Shown here: positions 14,462 to 22,068 of the stretch, piece by piece
How positions within the stretch are numbered: the stretch's first letter is position 1
Layout of the letters: the number at the start of each line of letters is the position of its first letter
Assembly: GCA_002315625.1 (NCBI GenBank)
Contig: DCHH01000021.1
Coordinates: 14,380-43,215 of the forward strand
DNA length: 28,836 nt
Direction: 5' to 3'
DNA from: Bacteroidales bacterium UBA1757
Lineage (GTDB): Bacteria; Bacteroidota; Bacteroidia; Bacteroidales; UBA1402
Made by a program: the position numbers and the translations under genes
Notes under the pieces: model-generated
The model's input: the letters and a program-made list of their open reading frames with translations, nothing else
Database searches by the model: none
Told to the model about the DNA's origin: nothing

Positions 14462-15988
14462 ATGGATAGCGAAGCTACGACACAGACAGCTACATCTGCG
14501 AAAGAGACCTCTTATGGGCAGATTGTGCGTTCGACCGGAATCTTCGGTGGTTCGCAGGCTGTTAACATGATTGTCGGCATGCTTCGTACCAAGGCAGTCG
14601 CTCTGCTGGTAGGTACTACCGGAGTGGGGTTGATAGGTCTGTATCAGTCTGTTATCAGCATGGTGCAGTCGTTGTCTTCCTTGGGATTGAGTTTCAGTGC
14701 GGTGCGTGATATTTCGCAGGCGGCCTCAAACGAGGATGCGCAGGCTATTTCATCCACTGCCACCACGGTGCGCAGATGGATGATGTTCACTGCTATTGCC
14801 GGGGCCCTGCTTACAATTGCTTTTGCACCGGCTCTGAGCAATTGGGCATTTCACGACAAGGCGCACATTGTCCCTATTAGTTGTCTCTCTTTTGCCGTTT
14901 TCATGGCAACTTTATCGGCCGGGCAGTCCACATTGCTTCAGGGATTGCGACGAATTGGCGACATGGCGCGTGCCTCGGTCTATGGCTCGGTCTTTTCGCT
15001 TGTCGGTTTTACCCTGCTGTTCTGGCTTTTCGGTATTGACGGTATTGTTCCAGCATTGCTTGCCGCTTCTTTTATTACCTTGATTTGCAGTACGTTCTAT
15101 GTATGTAAAATCAAGCTACCCAAAGTGCAGCAGAGTTATCACGATACTTTCTTTAATGGAAAGAAGATGGTGATGCTTGGCATTTACAGTATGATTGCCG
15201 GTCTGGTGGGAACTCTTTCAATGTTTATCCTCAAGGGGTATCTGAGCAACCGTGCGGATATCGAGACAGTCGGCCTTTTCCAGTCGGCCTGGAGCCTTTC
15301 CAGTGCGGCGATTGCCTCCATCCTGACTGCCATGTCAACCGACTACTATCCTCGTCTCTGTCAAGTAAGTCACGATGACGGTCTGTTGAGAAGCCGTGTC
15401 AAGGAGCAGACACGTGTGTGTGTAATCCTCTCTTCCGTGGTGGTGTCAGCAATGCTTCTGTTTGCTCCGTTCCTGCTCAATTTCTTCTATTCGGCAAAGT
15501 TCGTTCCGGCTGAGCCGCTGCTTCGCTGGCAGGTGCTCGGAACCCTTGTCAAGACCCTCAGCTGGCCGTTGGCTTTTGTCGTTCTCAGCAAGGGGAAGGG
15601 GCTGCTGTTCTGCCTGACGGAGGTTCTCTGGTATGCTCTCTACCTCGGGGCCTGCTTCATTCTTTGGCCTCTCATGGGGCTTGAAGGACTTGGAATCGCC
15701 TATCTGATTGCACACGTTCTCTATACGCTGTCGATGCTGTGGCTTATTCACGGCCTATGCAGCTATGTCCCTGATAGGAACAATATCAGAATTGAGGCCC
15801 GCTTTATTTTACTGAATGTGGCGGCGTTCGTGGTGGCTGTCTTCGTTGAAAATCCTGTTTTGAACCTGGTGCTGTCGGGGTCTCTTCTGCTGCTGGTAAC
15901 GGTCTATGCCCTGTATGAGTTCAATCGTGTCTGGTCTGTCGCGACCGCCTGGAACAAGCTGAAAAACAAATTGAAACGCCATGAATAA
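14462..15988 (+). CDS. Wzx-type polysaccharide/O-antigen flippase
   Basis: This encodes a 508-residue polytopic inner-membrane protein of the MATE-like/PST superfamily, with roughly 12-14 hydrophobic segments by inspection. The N-terminal region (RSTGIFGGSQAVNMIVGM, then LLVGTTGVGLIGLYQS) is characteristic of O-antigen translocases that flip undecaprenyl-linked oligosaccharides to the periplasm. The C-terminus ends in a basic cytosolic tail (WNKLKNKLKRHE). The gene overlaps the following GT2 gene by 8 nt and follows the M16 homologue by 7 nt, so it belongs to the same transcript as kdsB. No wzy polymerase or chain-length regulator lies in the window, so the substrate may be a short O-unit or a glycan made mainly by genes elsewhere, possibly including the GT6/GT11 product (speculative). 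Confidence 0.85.
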   Translation: MDSEATTQTATSAKETSYGQIVRSTGIFGGSQAVNMIVGMLRTKAVALLVGTTGVGLIGLYQSVISMVQSLSSLGLSFSAVRDISQAASNEDAQAISSTATTVRRWMMFTAIAGALLTIAFAPALSNWAFHDKAHIVPISCLSFAVFMATLSAGQSTLLQGLRRIGDMARASVYGSVFSLVGFTLLFWLFGIDGIVPALLAASFITLICSTFYVCKIKLPKVQQSYHDTFFNGKKMVMLGIYSMIAGLVGTLSMFILKGYLSNRADIETVGLFQSAWSLSSAAIASILTAMSTDYYPRLCQVSHDDGLLRSRVKEQTRVCVILSSVVVSAMLLFAPFLLNFFYSAKFVPAEPLLRWQVLGTLVKTLSWPLAFVVLSKGKGLLFCLTEVLWYALYLGACFILWPLMGLEGLGIAYLIAHVLYTLSMLWLIHGLCSYVPDRNNIRIEARFILLNVAAFVVAVFVENPVLNLVLSGSLLLLVTVYALYEFNRVWSVATAWNKLKNKLKRHE

Positions 15989-16952
15989 ACCACTGGTTTC
16001 GGTCATCCTCTGCTGCTACAACCAGCAGGCGTACGTGACGCAGTCAATGTTGTCTGTGCTCAGACAGCAGTGTGACTTCGATTTTGAACTAATCGTAGGG
16101 GAAGATGCATCGACCGACCACACGGCTGAAGTCTGCCGGGAAATACAGGCGGCTTTTCCCGACAAGGTCGTACTGATATGCAATGAAGAGAACAAGGGGG
16201 TGGTTCGCAACTATTTTGACTGTATTCGAGCCTCTAATGGGGAACTGATTGCCGACTGTGCCGGTGATGATTTCTGGATGGGGGATGACAGGCTGCAACA
16301 TCTTGTGGATGCATGGCGTGCACATCCTTCAGCCAGCATTGTCTATGGCAACTACGCTGATTATCACGCTGATGGAGATACTTACACGCTGCATAATTCC
16401 GGCTTGAAGGAAGATCGTTTTGATGCGGATGCTTTCGGCCCAGCTACAGTCGCACGGTTCCTTAGCCGCCAGATTCATCCCGATATAGTTCTTTCCACTG
16501 CCTTATATCCTAAGACTTTGCTGTTCAATTATTTGGATAAGTATCAGGAATTGTTTATCGGCCCCCGGTATCCGGCGGAGGATATCTCTGTCACGTCAGC
16601 ACTTCTTATGCAAGGGCCAGCATACTATGTAAATGAAGTAAACCTGGCCTACAGGGTACTGGATGAGACCGTGAGCCATTCAAAGGACATGGCCAAGAAT
16701 TTCAGGTTCGGACTGAAAACCTTTGTCCAGACCATTGACTGGGCACTTTTCCTGAATGTCGATTGCCGCGAAATGAAGGACTGGTTCAGGCGCCACAGTG
16801 CCTGGTATATGCAGATGGCGTTTAGTCTTGGCAGCAAAAACGGCGCATCGGAAATCCGTGAAGCATGTCGAAGGACGGGGCAGCGGCTTCCCTGGCGGAC
16901 GGCTTTGAAATATGCATTTCTTCAACTCTTTGGAAAAACAACAACTCTGTAA
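15981..16952 (+). CDS. Family 2 glycosyltransferase
   Basis: This 323-residue GT-A-fold glycosyltransferase has an N-terminal GT2 domain: VSVILCCYNQQAYV, then FDFELIVGEDASTD with the nucleotide-binding acidic residues near 41-46, then ADCAGDDFWMGDD containing the DXD-equivalent Asp96-Asp97. The C-terminal half (about 200-323) is less conserved and mainly helical in appearance, without a membrane anchor. Enzymes of this type add one sugar to a lipid-linked glycan at the cytoplasmic face. Donor and acceptor cannot be predicted. Its ATG lies 8 nt inside the flippase gene, so the two are translationally linked and probably serve the same glycan. No convincing intrinsic terminator follows; a T8 run at 16970-16977 lacks a hairpin. 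Confidence 0.88.
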   Translation: MNKPLVSVILCCYNQQAYVTQSMLSVLRQQCDFDFELIVGEDASTDHTAEVCREIQAAFPDKVVLICNEENKGVVRNYFDCIRASNGELIADCAGDDFWMGDDRLQHLVDAWRAHPSASIVYGNYADYHADGDTYTLHNSGLKEDRFDADAFGPATVARFLSRQIHPDIVLSTALYPKTLLFNYLDKYQELFIGPRYPAEDISVTSALLMQGPAYYVNEVNLAYRVLDETVSHSKDMAKNFRFGLKTFVQTIDWALFLNVDCREMKDWFRRHSAWYMQMAFSLGSKNGASEIREACRRTGQRLPWRTALKYAFLQLFGKTTTL

Positions 16953-17005
16953 TACTATGACACTGATTCTTTTTTTTGGTGATATAATTTTTTTAAAAAC
17001 GGGGT

Positions 17006-17034
17006 TTTGAACTGAAAGTTTTTATTTATTTTTG
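17006..17034 (+). promoter_or_regulatory. Possible promoter for adk
   Basis: TTTG (17006-17009) and TATTTTTG (17027-17034, an exact TAnnTTTG match) are 17 nt apart, a little shorter than the usual 19-21. The leader of about 35 nt contains GAAAAC and GTTTTC as distant inverted repeats around an 18-nt loop. Confidence 0.45.
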
Positions 17035-17073
17035 TAACGCGAAAACAATCGTTTCAAACCAAAGGTTTTCATC

Positions 17074-17646
17074 ATGATAAATGTCATCATATCAGGAGGT
17101 CCTGGCTGTGGCAAGGGTACACAGAGTGATTTGATTTCTGAACGCTTTCAGCTGGCCCACCTCTCGACAGGGCATCTTCTACGTATTGAAATTGCCAATT
17201 TCTCTGAAATCGGCCGTGAGGCGCAGGGGTATATCGCCGCTGGAAACCTGGTTCCTGATGAGATGATTCTCCGACTTCTTGCCAAGACTGTTGATGAGCT
17301 TCCCGTTTCGCACGGTGTCATTTTTGACGGTTATCCACGCAATGTTGCCCAGGCCGAGGCATTGGACAAATTGATGGAGGAGAGGGGCAAGCAAATTGAT
17401 ATTTTCCTTGATTTGCAGGTGCCAGACGAGGTTATGGTCGAAAGGATGATGAAGCGCGCCCAGACCTCAAACCGCAGCGATGATACTCCCGAGACCTGCC
17501 GCCACCGTGTGCAAGTCTATCATGAGCAGACCGCTCCGGTAAAAGACTACTACGTCAAAAAGGGAATCTGCCAGACCGTCGATGCCACCGGCACAATAGA
17601 ATCCATCTTCCGCGAAATCGAGAAAATTTTCTCGAAAATGATGTGA
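17074..17646 (+). CDS. adk: Adenylate kinase
   Basis: This is a 190-residue cytosolic kinase interconverting ATP + AMP and 2 ADP. The P-loop is GGPGCGKGT (8-16). The AMP-binding segment STGHLLR and the motif FDGYPRNVAQAEAL, containing the conserved Asp-Gly-Tyr/Phe-Pro-Arg, are present. The LID region is short (RAQTSNRSDDTPETCRHR), without zinc-binding cysteines, as in the short-form adenylate kinases seen in Bacteroidota. The length is normal for that form. It is monocistronic here: a probable own promoter lies upstream, and it converges on mfd with only 59 nt between stop codons. Confidence 0.95.
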   Translation: MINVIISGGPGCGKGTQSDLISERFQLAHLSTGHLLRIEIANFSEIGREAQGYIAAGNLVPDEMILRLLAKTVDELPVSHGVIFDGYPRNVAQAEALDKLMEERGKQIDIFLDLQVPDEVMVERMMKRAQTSNRSDDTPETCRHRVQVYHEQTAPVKDYYVKKGICQTVDATGTIESIFREIEKIFSKMM

Positions 17647-17674
17647 CCCTGGTCGCAATAGGTATCTGATACCA

Positions 17675-17691
17675 CCCCCCCCCAAAAAAAA
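17675..17691. repeat. C9-A8 homopolymer tract between convergent genes
   Basis: Nine C residues (17675-17683) are followed directly by eight A residues (17684-17691) between the adk and mfd stop codons. On the minus strand the A8 becomes T8 downstream of mfd and could be the U-tract of a weak terminator, but no good hairpin precedes it. A small palindrome, GGTATCTGATACC (17661-17673), precedes the tract. Such tracts are prone to slippage and sequencing error. Confidence 0.6.
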
Positions 17692-17705
17692 CAGGCGAAG
17701 CGAGG

Positions 17706-20700
17706 TTAATAACCGACAATCTCCCGGAAAATCCCGAAAGCCTGTTCAGCGCTACCGACCCCAGTAACGGTCATAGTACGCCGTCCCTTGTTCTCCAGAA
17801 GCCGAGCCTCTCTGCAGTGTTCAGAAGCAAACCGTATAATCCGATCGAAACTCTCAGACTGGTAAAACGGCGAGTGCAGATTGCTGACAAAGTAGCAGAT
17901 CATCTGCCCGTTCTTGATGACGATTTTCTCCATGCCGAGTTTCTTGGCCATAAGCCTGATTCGGATAAACAGAATCAAATCCCGTCCCTCCTCCGGCATG
18001 GTCCCGAACCTGTCGGTAAGCCTTGAAACGAATCCGTCAATAGCCTCGTCGGTCTCGAGCTGATCCATTTCACGGTAGAGGCTCATGCGTTCGGAGGCTC
18101 CCGGAATATATTTCTCGTCGAAGAAGAGCGAAAGGTCCGATTCCATCTGACATTCTGAGACAAATTCGGTGTTGGAATTTGCAAGGGCGTACGCCTGAAC
18201 CGAATCCAGCGAGCTTCCCATGGACTCGATATCGGCATCCAGAGCATACTTGGTGTCAGGATTGCTATCGTCAGAGGTCTCTTTACCGGCTTGGTAAATA
18301 CTCTCGAATGCCTCGTCGCGCAGTTCCTGCATTGCCTCCTTGAGAATCCGCTGGTAGGTTTCAAAACCGAGGTCGGCAATAAATCCGCTCTGTTCGGCTC
18401 CCAGCATGTTGCCGGCTCCGCGAATGTCGAGGTCCTGCATTGCGATGTTCAGTCCGCTGCCAAGTTCCGCAAAGCTCTCGATTGCCTGCAGGCGGCGCTT
18501 GGCATCAGGAGTGAGGAATTCCGTTGGGGGAGCCAGAAGGTAGCAGAACGCTTTTTTGTTGCTTCGTCCGACCCGTCCGCGCAACTGGTGAAGGTCGCTC
18601 AGGCCGAATTTATGGGCACTGTTCACGAAAATCGTGTTGGCATTAGGTATGTCTATGCCGTTCTCGATTATGCTGGTGCAAATCAGCACGTCGTATTCAT
18701 AATTGATGAAATCGATGATAATCTGTTCGAGCTTTTCACCGTCCATCTGGCCGTGGGCGATAACGGTGCGGGCCTGCGGTACTACGCTGTGAATCAGTAT
18801 CTCAATATCGTTCAGGTCGCTTATGTGGTTGTTAACAAAAAACACCTGGCCGTTACGCTCAAGTTCCAGTTCGATACCTTCACGGATTATGTCCTTGTCG
18901 AATGTATAGAGCTCAGTCTGAATAGGATAGCGGTTGGCTGGGGGAGTGGAGAGAACCGACAGATCGCGTGCTCCCATAAGCGAGAACTGCAAGGTACGCG
19001 GAATGGGGGTGGCCGTAAGGGTCAGTGTATCGACCTGAGTACGAATCTGACGCAGCTTTTCTTTGACAGTTACGCCGAATTTCTGCTCCTCATCGACAAT
19101 CAGTAGCCCCAAATCCTTGAACTGTACATTCTTGCCGATAAGCTTGTGAGTGCCTATCAGTATGTCGGGCTTTCCCTCCTTCAGTCCGGCGAGAACACTC
19201 CTGACATCAGCTGCTGAGCGGGTCCGGCTAAGGTAATCGACCGAACAGGGCATATCCTTTAGACGCTCCTTGAATGTGTTGTAGTGCTGTAGAGCCAGGA
19301 CGGTAGTCGGTACCAGAACGGCTACCTGCTTGCCGTCAGCAACCGCCTTGAAGGCCGCCCGGATTGCCACTTCGGTCTTGCCGAATCCGACGTCGCCGCA
19401 AACGAGACGGTCCATTGGCTTGGGCAGTTCCATATCGTGCTTTATGGCGGCAATGGCCTTTGTCTGGTCGGGTGTCTCTTCGTAAATGAACGATGCCTCC
19501 AAAGCCTCCTGCAGGTAGGTGTCGGGGCTGAAGGCGAATCCTTCTTCCTTGAGACGGGCGGCATACACACGAATCAGGTCTTTGGCTATATCCTTGATTT
19601 TCTTCTTGCTACGCTCTTTTATCCGCTCCCATACACCGCTGCTAAGCTTGTGTATGACAGGCTCTTCACCCTCCTTGCCACGGTATTTCGATACCTTGTG
19701 AAGGTTGTGGATATTTACCAGGATGACATCGTTGTCCTTGTAGAGGATTTTCATCACCTCCTGTTCGCGTCCGTTAATATTGGTCTTGAACAGTCCGCCG
19801 AAGCGTCCGATGCCATGGTCCATGTGAACTACATAGTCGCCGAACTGGAACTGGAGCAACTCCTTGAGAGTGAGGGCCATTTTGCCGCTGCGGGCTCTGT
19901 CGCTGCGAAGTGTGTATTTGTGGAAACGGTCGAAGAGCTGGTGGTCGGTATAGCACATGATTTTCAGGTCCTTGTCAATAAACCCTTCGTGGAGGGTGTC
20001 GTTGACGGGGGTGAAAACTTCTTGACCCTCCTTGAACATCTTGATGCGTTCGGAGAATATGGCTTGTATGCGCTCTGTCTGCTTGGGATTGCTGCTGAGG
20101 ATGAAAAGCTGGTATCCTAACGAGATGAATTCGGAAATCCGCTCGGCAGCAAGGTCGAAATTCTTTCCGAAACCCTCCTGTGGGGTGGTGTGGAAGGTGA
20201 CGGTCGCCATGTTGTCGAAGTGACCCTGATGACCGAACTCCATGCAGCGGAACCGGTTTGTGAAGTCGGCAAAAAAGGTCTCGCCATCAACGAGCGATTC
20301 AACAGGAAGGCTTTTGACTGTACGGAGACCGACTTCCTGGCAGTTTTTGGAATTCTTCTCAACTTCGGCCATCTCCTTATATAACATATCCATGCGATGG
20401 CGGCAGTAGTCGTAGTCAAAGAATCCGATTACGGCATCCGAGGGGAAGTAGTTGGAAACGGGGACAGCCTTTTCCATATTGAACTGCTGCTGTTCGGGAA
20501 TAATCTGAATCTCGTCCAGCCGCTCCTGGGAAAGCTGTGTCTCAACGTCAAAGGTGCGGATGCTCTCGATTTCATCGCCGAAGAAGTCTATGCGGTAGGG
20601 CTGTTCACAGCTCCAGGAGAAGATGTCAATCAGGCTTCCACGAAGGGCATACTGTCCGGGCTCATAAACATAATCGACATACTGGAAGCCGAATTCGGTG

Positions 20701-21200
20701 AGGATGTCCCCAACGAATGCGGTATCAACCTTTTCGCCCGTGTGAAGGTGAAGGGTCTTCGCTTCGAGTTCGTCGCTGGGAACAACCTTCTCTATTAGCG
20801 ATTCCGGATAGGCTACTATGATTTTCGATTTGTTTTTCCCGTTTTCATCAGAAGAAAGCAGCCCCAGAACCTCGGTTCTCATTATGAGGTTGCCGGAGTC
20901 GTCCCCCCCGTAGCGGGCACTGTGGCGGAACGAGGCGGGCAGCATATAGACACAATCTTCTCCGAAAATACGTACAAGGTCGTAATAGAGATAGGCGGCC
21001 TCTTCGCTGCTGTCGTGAAGTAGTATGAAGTCGCGGCCGGCCTTCTTGAAAAGCGAGCCGAGAACCAGACTGCGGCTTGAACCTGAGAGGCTTTGAAGGA
21101 AAACGGGTGTCCGGTCGGGATTCTTTTCCGACAACATGTTCGCAGCGGCCTTCACCTGTGGCAACCCTGCAAACTTTCCAAAAAGCTCTTTCAGTTCCAA
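17706..21200 (-). CDS. mfd: Transcription-repair coupling factor Mfd
   Basis: This encodes a 1164-residue DNA translocase that removes RNA polymerase stalled at lesions and recruits UvrA. The order is normal: UvrB-like N-terminal region, RNA polymerase-interacting CarD-like domain starting near FGDYVVHMDHGIGRFGG, helicase domains with Walker A CGDVGFGKTEVA, motif II VDEEQKFGV, TLTATPIPRTL and the translocation segment LHQLRGRVGRS, then the C-terminal UvrA-autoinhibition domain. The start is TTG (complement of 21198-21200). The frame upstream contains no ATG before a stop, and the N-terminal helix (ELFGKFAGLPQVKAAANML) is expected in Bacteroidota Mfd, so the first internal ATG (residue 22) is too late. 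The gene is divergent from the polyprenyl-P glycosyltransferase gene and convergent with adk. Confidence 0.96.
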   Translation of the reverse strand: MELKELFGKFAGLPQVKAAANMLSEKNPDRTPVFLQSLSGSSRSLVLGSLFKKAGRDFILLHDSSEEAAYLYYDLVRIFGEDCVYMLPASFRHSARYGGDDSGNLIMRTEVLGLLSSDENGKNKSKIIVAYPESLIEKVVPSDELEAKTLHLHTGEKVDTAFVGDILTEFGFQYVDYVYEPGQYALRGSLIDIFSWSCEQPYRIDFFGDEIESIRTFDVETQLSQERLDEIQIIPEQQQFNMEKAVPVSNYFPSDAVIGFFDYDYCRHRMDMLYKEMAEVEKNSKNCQEVGLRTVKSLPVESLVDGETFFADFTNRFRCMEFGHQGHFDNMATVTFHTTPQEGFGKNFDLAAERISEFISLGYQLFILSSNPKQTERIQAIFSERIKMFKEGQEVFTPVNDTLHEGFIDKDLKIMCYTDHQLFDRFHKYTLRSDRARSGKMALTLKELLQFQFGDYVVHMDHGIGRFGGLFKTNINGREQEVMKILYKDNDVILVNIHNLHKVSKYRGKEGEEPVIHKLSSGVWERIKERSKKKIKDIAKDLIRVYAARLKEEGFAFSPDTYLQEALEASFIYEETPDQTKAIAAIKHDMELPKPMDRLVCGDVGFGKTEVAIRAAFKAVADGKQVAVLVPTTVLALQHYNTFKERLKDMPCSVDYLSRTRSAADVRSVLAGLKEGKPDILIGTHKLIGKNVQFKDLGLLIVDEEQKFGVTVKEKLRQIRTQVDTLTLTATPIPRTLQFSLMGARDLSVLSTPPANRYPIQTELYTFDKDIIREGIELELERNGQVFFVNNHISDLNDIEILIHSVVPQARTVIAHGQMDGEKLEQIIIDFINYEYDVLICTSIIENGIDIPNANTIFVNSAHKFGLSDLHQLRGRVGRSNKKAFCYLLAPPTEFLTPDAKRRLQAIESFAELGSGLNIAMQDLDIRGAGNMLGAEQSGFIADLGFETYQRILKEAMQELRDEAFESIYQAGKETSDDSNPDTKYALDADIESMGSSLDSVQAYALANSNTEFVSECQMESDLSLFFDEKYIPGASERMSLYREMDQLETDEAIDGFVSRLTDRFGTMPEEGRDLILFIRIRLMAKKLGMEKIVIKNGQMICYFVSNLHSPFYQSESFDRIIRFASEHCREARLLENKGRRTMTVTGVGSAEQAFGIFREIVGY

Positions 21201-21208
21201 AACGGGGG

Positions 21209-21216
21209 CAAAATTA
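21209..21216 (-). promoter_or_regulatory. -7 box for mfd, nearly leaderless
   Basis: On the minus strand TAATTTTG (21216 down to 21209) is an exact TAnnTTTG match only 8 nt before the TTG start codon, so the transcript would start a few nucleotides ahead of the codon. No well-spaced -33 element is visible; a TTG at 21234-21232 is only 15 nt away. Confidence 0.45.
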
Positions 21217-21234
21217 GAGAAAAAAGCACCACAA

Positions 21235-21266
21235 TGTGTGTCTAAAAGAAAAAATACCTATTTTTG
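21235..21266 (+). promoter_or_regulatory. Promoter for polyprenyl-P glycosyltransferase and pyrC
   Basis: TATTTTTG (21259-21266) matches the -7 consensus exactly, with a weak TGTG (21235-21238) 20 nt upstream. Transcription would begin near 21271, about 29 nt before the ATG at 21300. It lies back to back with the mfd promoter in a 99-nt divergent region. Confidence 0.5.
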
Positions 21267-21299
21267 CAGGATAATCGTGAAACGCAAGAAACAATATTC

Positions 21300-22067
21300 A
21301 TGAAATCAGATTCCGTAGTCATTATCCCGACCTACAATGAGAAGGAGAATATTGAGGCCATAATCCGTGCTGTGCATGGGTTGTCTCAGCCTTTTCATGT
21401 GCTGATTGTTGACGACGGCTCGCCAGACGGCACTGCCGGCATTGTGAAATCACTCCAGAACGAGTATATAGACAGCCTTTTCATTATAGAAAGGAGTGGC
21501 AAATTAGGGTTGGGAACAGCCTACATCTGCGGTTTTCGCTGGGCTTTGGAGCACGGCTACGATTTCATCTTCGAGATGGATGCTGATTTTTCGCACAATC
21601 CCAAGGATCTGGTCCGCCTCTACAAGGCGTGCTCTGAGACAGACGAGCAGGGACGGAGAGGAGATGCTGCAATCGGTTCGCGTTACATCAACCGTCTGGT
21701 CAATGTCGTAAACTGGCCGATAGGTAGGGTGCTGATGTCATATTATGCCTCTGCATACGTCAGGATAGTGACGGGACTTCATATTTTCGACACTACTGCC
21801 GGCTTTATGTGCTACCGTCGTGAAGTGCTGGAAACCATAGAACTGGACAAAATCCGCTTCAAGGGCTATGCCTTCCAGATTGAAATGAAGTTCACGGCCG
21901 TCAAGTGCGGTTTCAATGTCGTTGAGGTACCGATTATTTTCACAAACCGCGAGCTCGGGACCTCCAAGATGAGCGGCGGTATTTTCAGCGAGGCCGTTTT
22001 CGGTGTAATCAAGCTGAGGTGGGGCAGTTTCTGGCGTAAATATCCACAAAAACAAGCCGTTAATTGA
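21300..22067 (+). CDS. Polyprenyl-phosphate glycosyltransferase (DPM1-like GT2)
   Basis: This is a 255-residue GT2 enzyme resembling dolichol-phosphate mannosyltransferase. It should move a sugar (mannose or glucose type) from a nucleotide sugar to undecaprenyl phosphate at the cytoplasmic membrane face. Motifs are VVIIPTYNEKENI (6-18), VLIVDDGSPDGT (34-45), MDADFSHNP with the DXD Asp94/Asp96, IGSRYINRL, and FTNRELGTSKMSGG near the C-terminus. There is no C-terminal membrane domain, as in the soluble DPM1 group. I chose ATG 21300 because it begins right before the conserved beta-strand; an upstream TTG at 21264 falls within the promoter -7 box. The dihydroorotase gene begins 1 nt after the stop, an arrangement I recall as common in Bacteroidales. 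Confidence 0.88.
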   Translation: MKSDSVVIIPTYNEKENIEAIIRAVHGLSQPFHVLIVDDGSPDGTAGIVKSLQNEYIDSLFIIERSGKLGLGTAYICGFRWALEHGYDFIFEMDADFSHNPKDLVRLYKACSETDEQGRRGDAAIGSRYINRLVNVVNWPIGRVLMSYYASAYVRIVTGLHIFDTTAGFMCYRREVLETIELDKIRFKGYAFQIEMKFTAVKCGFNVVEVPIIFTNRELGTSKMSGGIFSEAVFGVIKLRWGSFWRKYPQKQAVN

Positions 22068-22068
22068 T

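Noticed and set aside
16953..17005. Intrinsic terminator after the GT2 gene
   Set aside because: T-runs are present at 16970-16977 and 16990-16995, but no convincing hairpin precedes them.
18291..20798. Several plus-strand open frames inside mfd
   Set aside because: They are antisense to a full-length Mfd with all helicase motifs, so they are codon-bias shadows.
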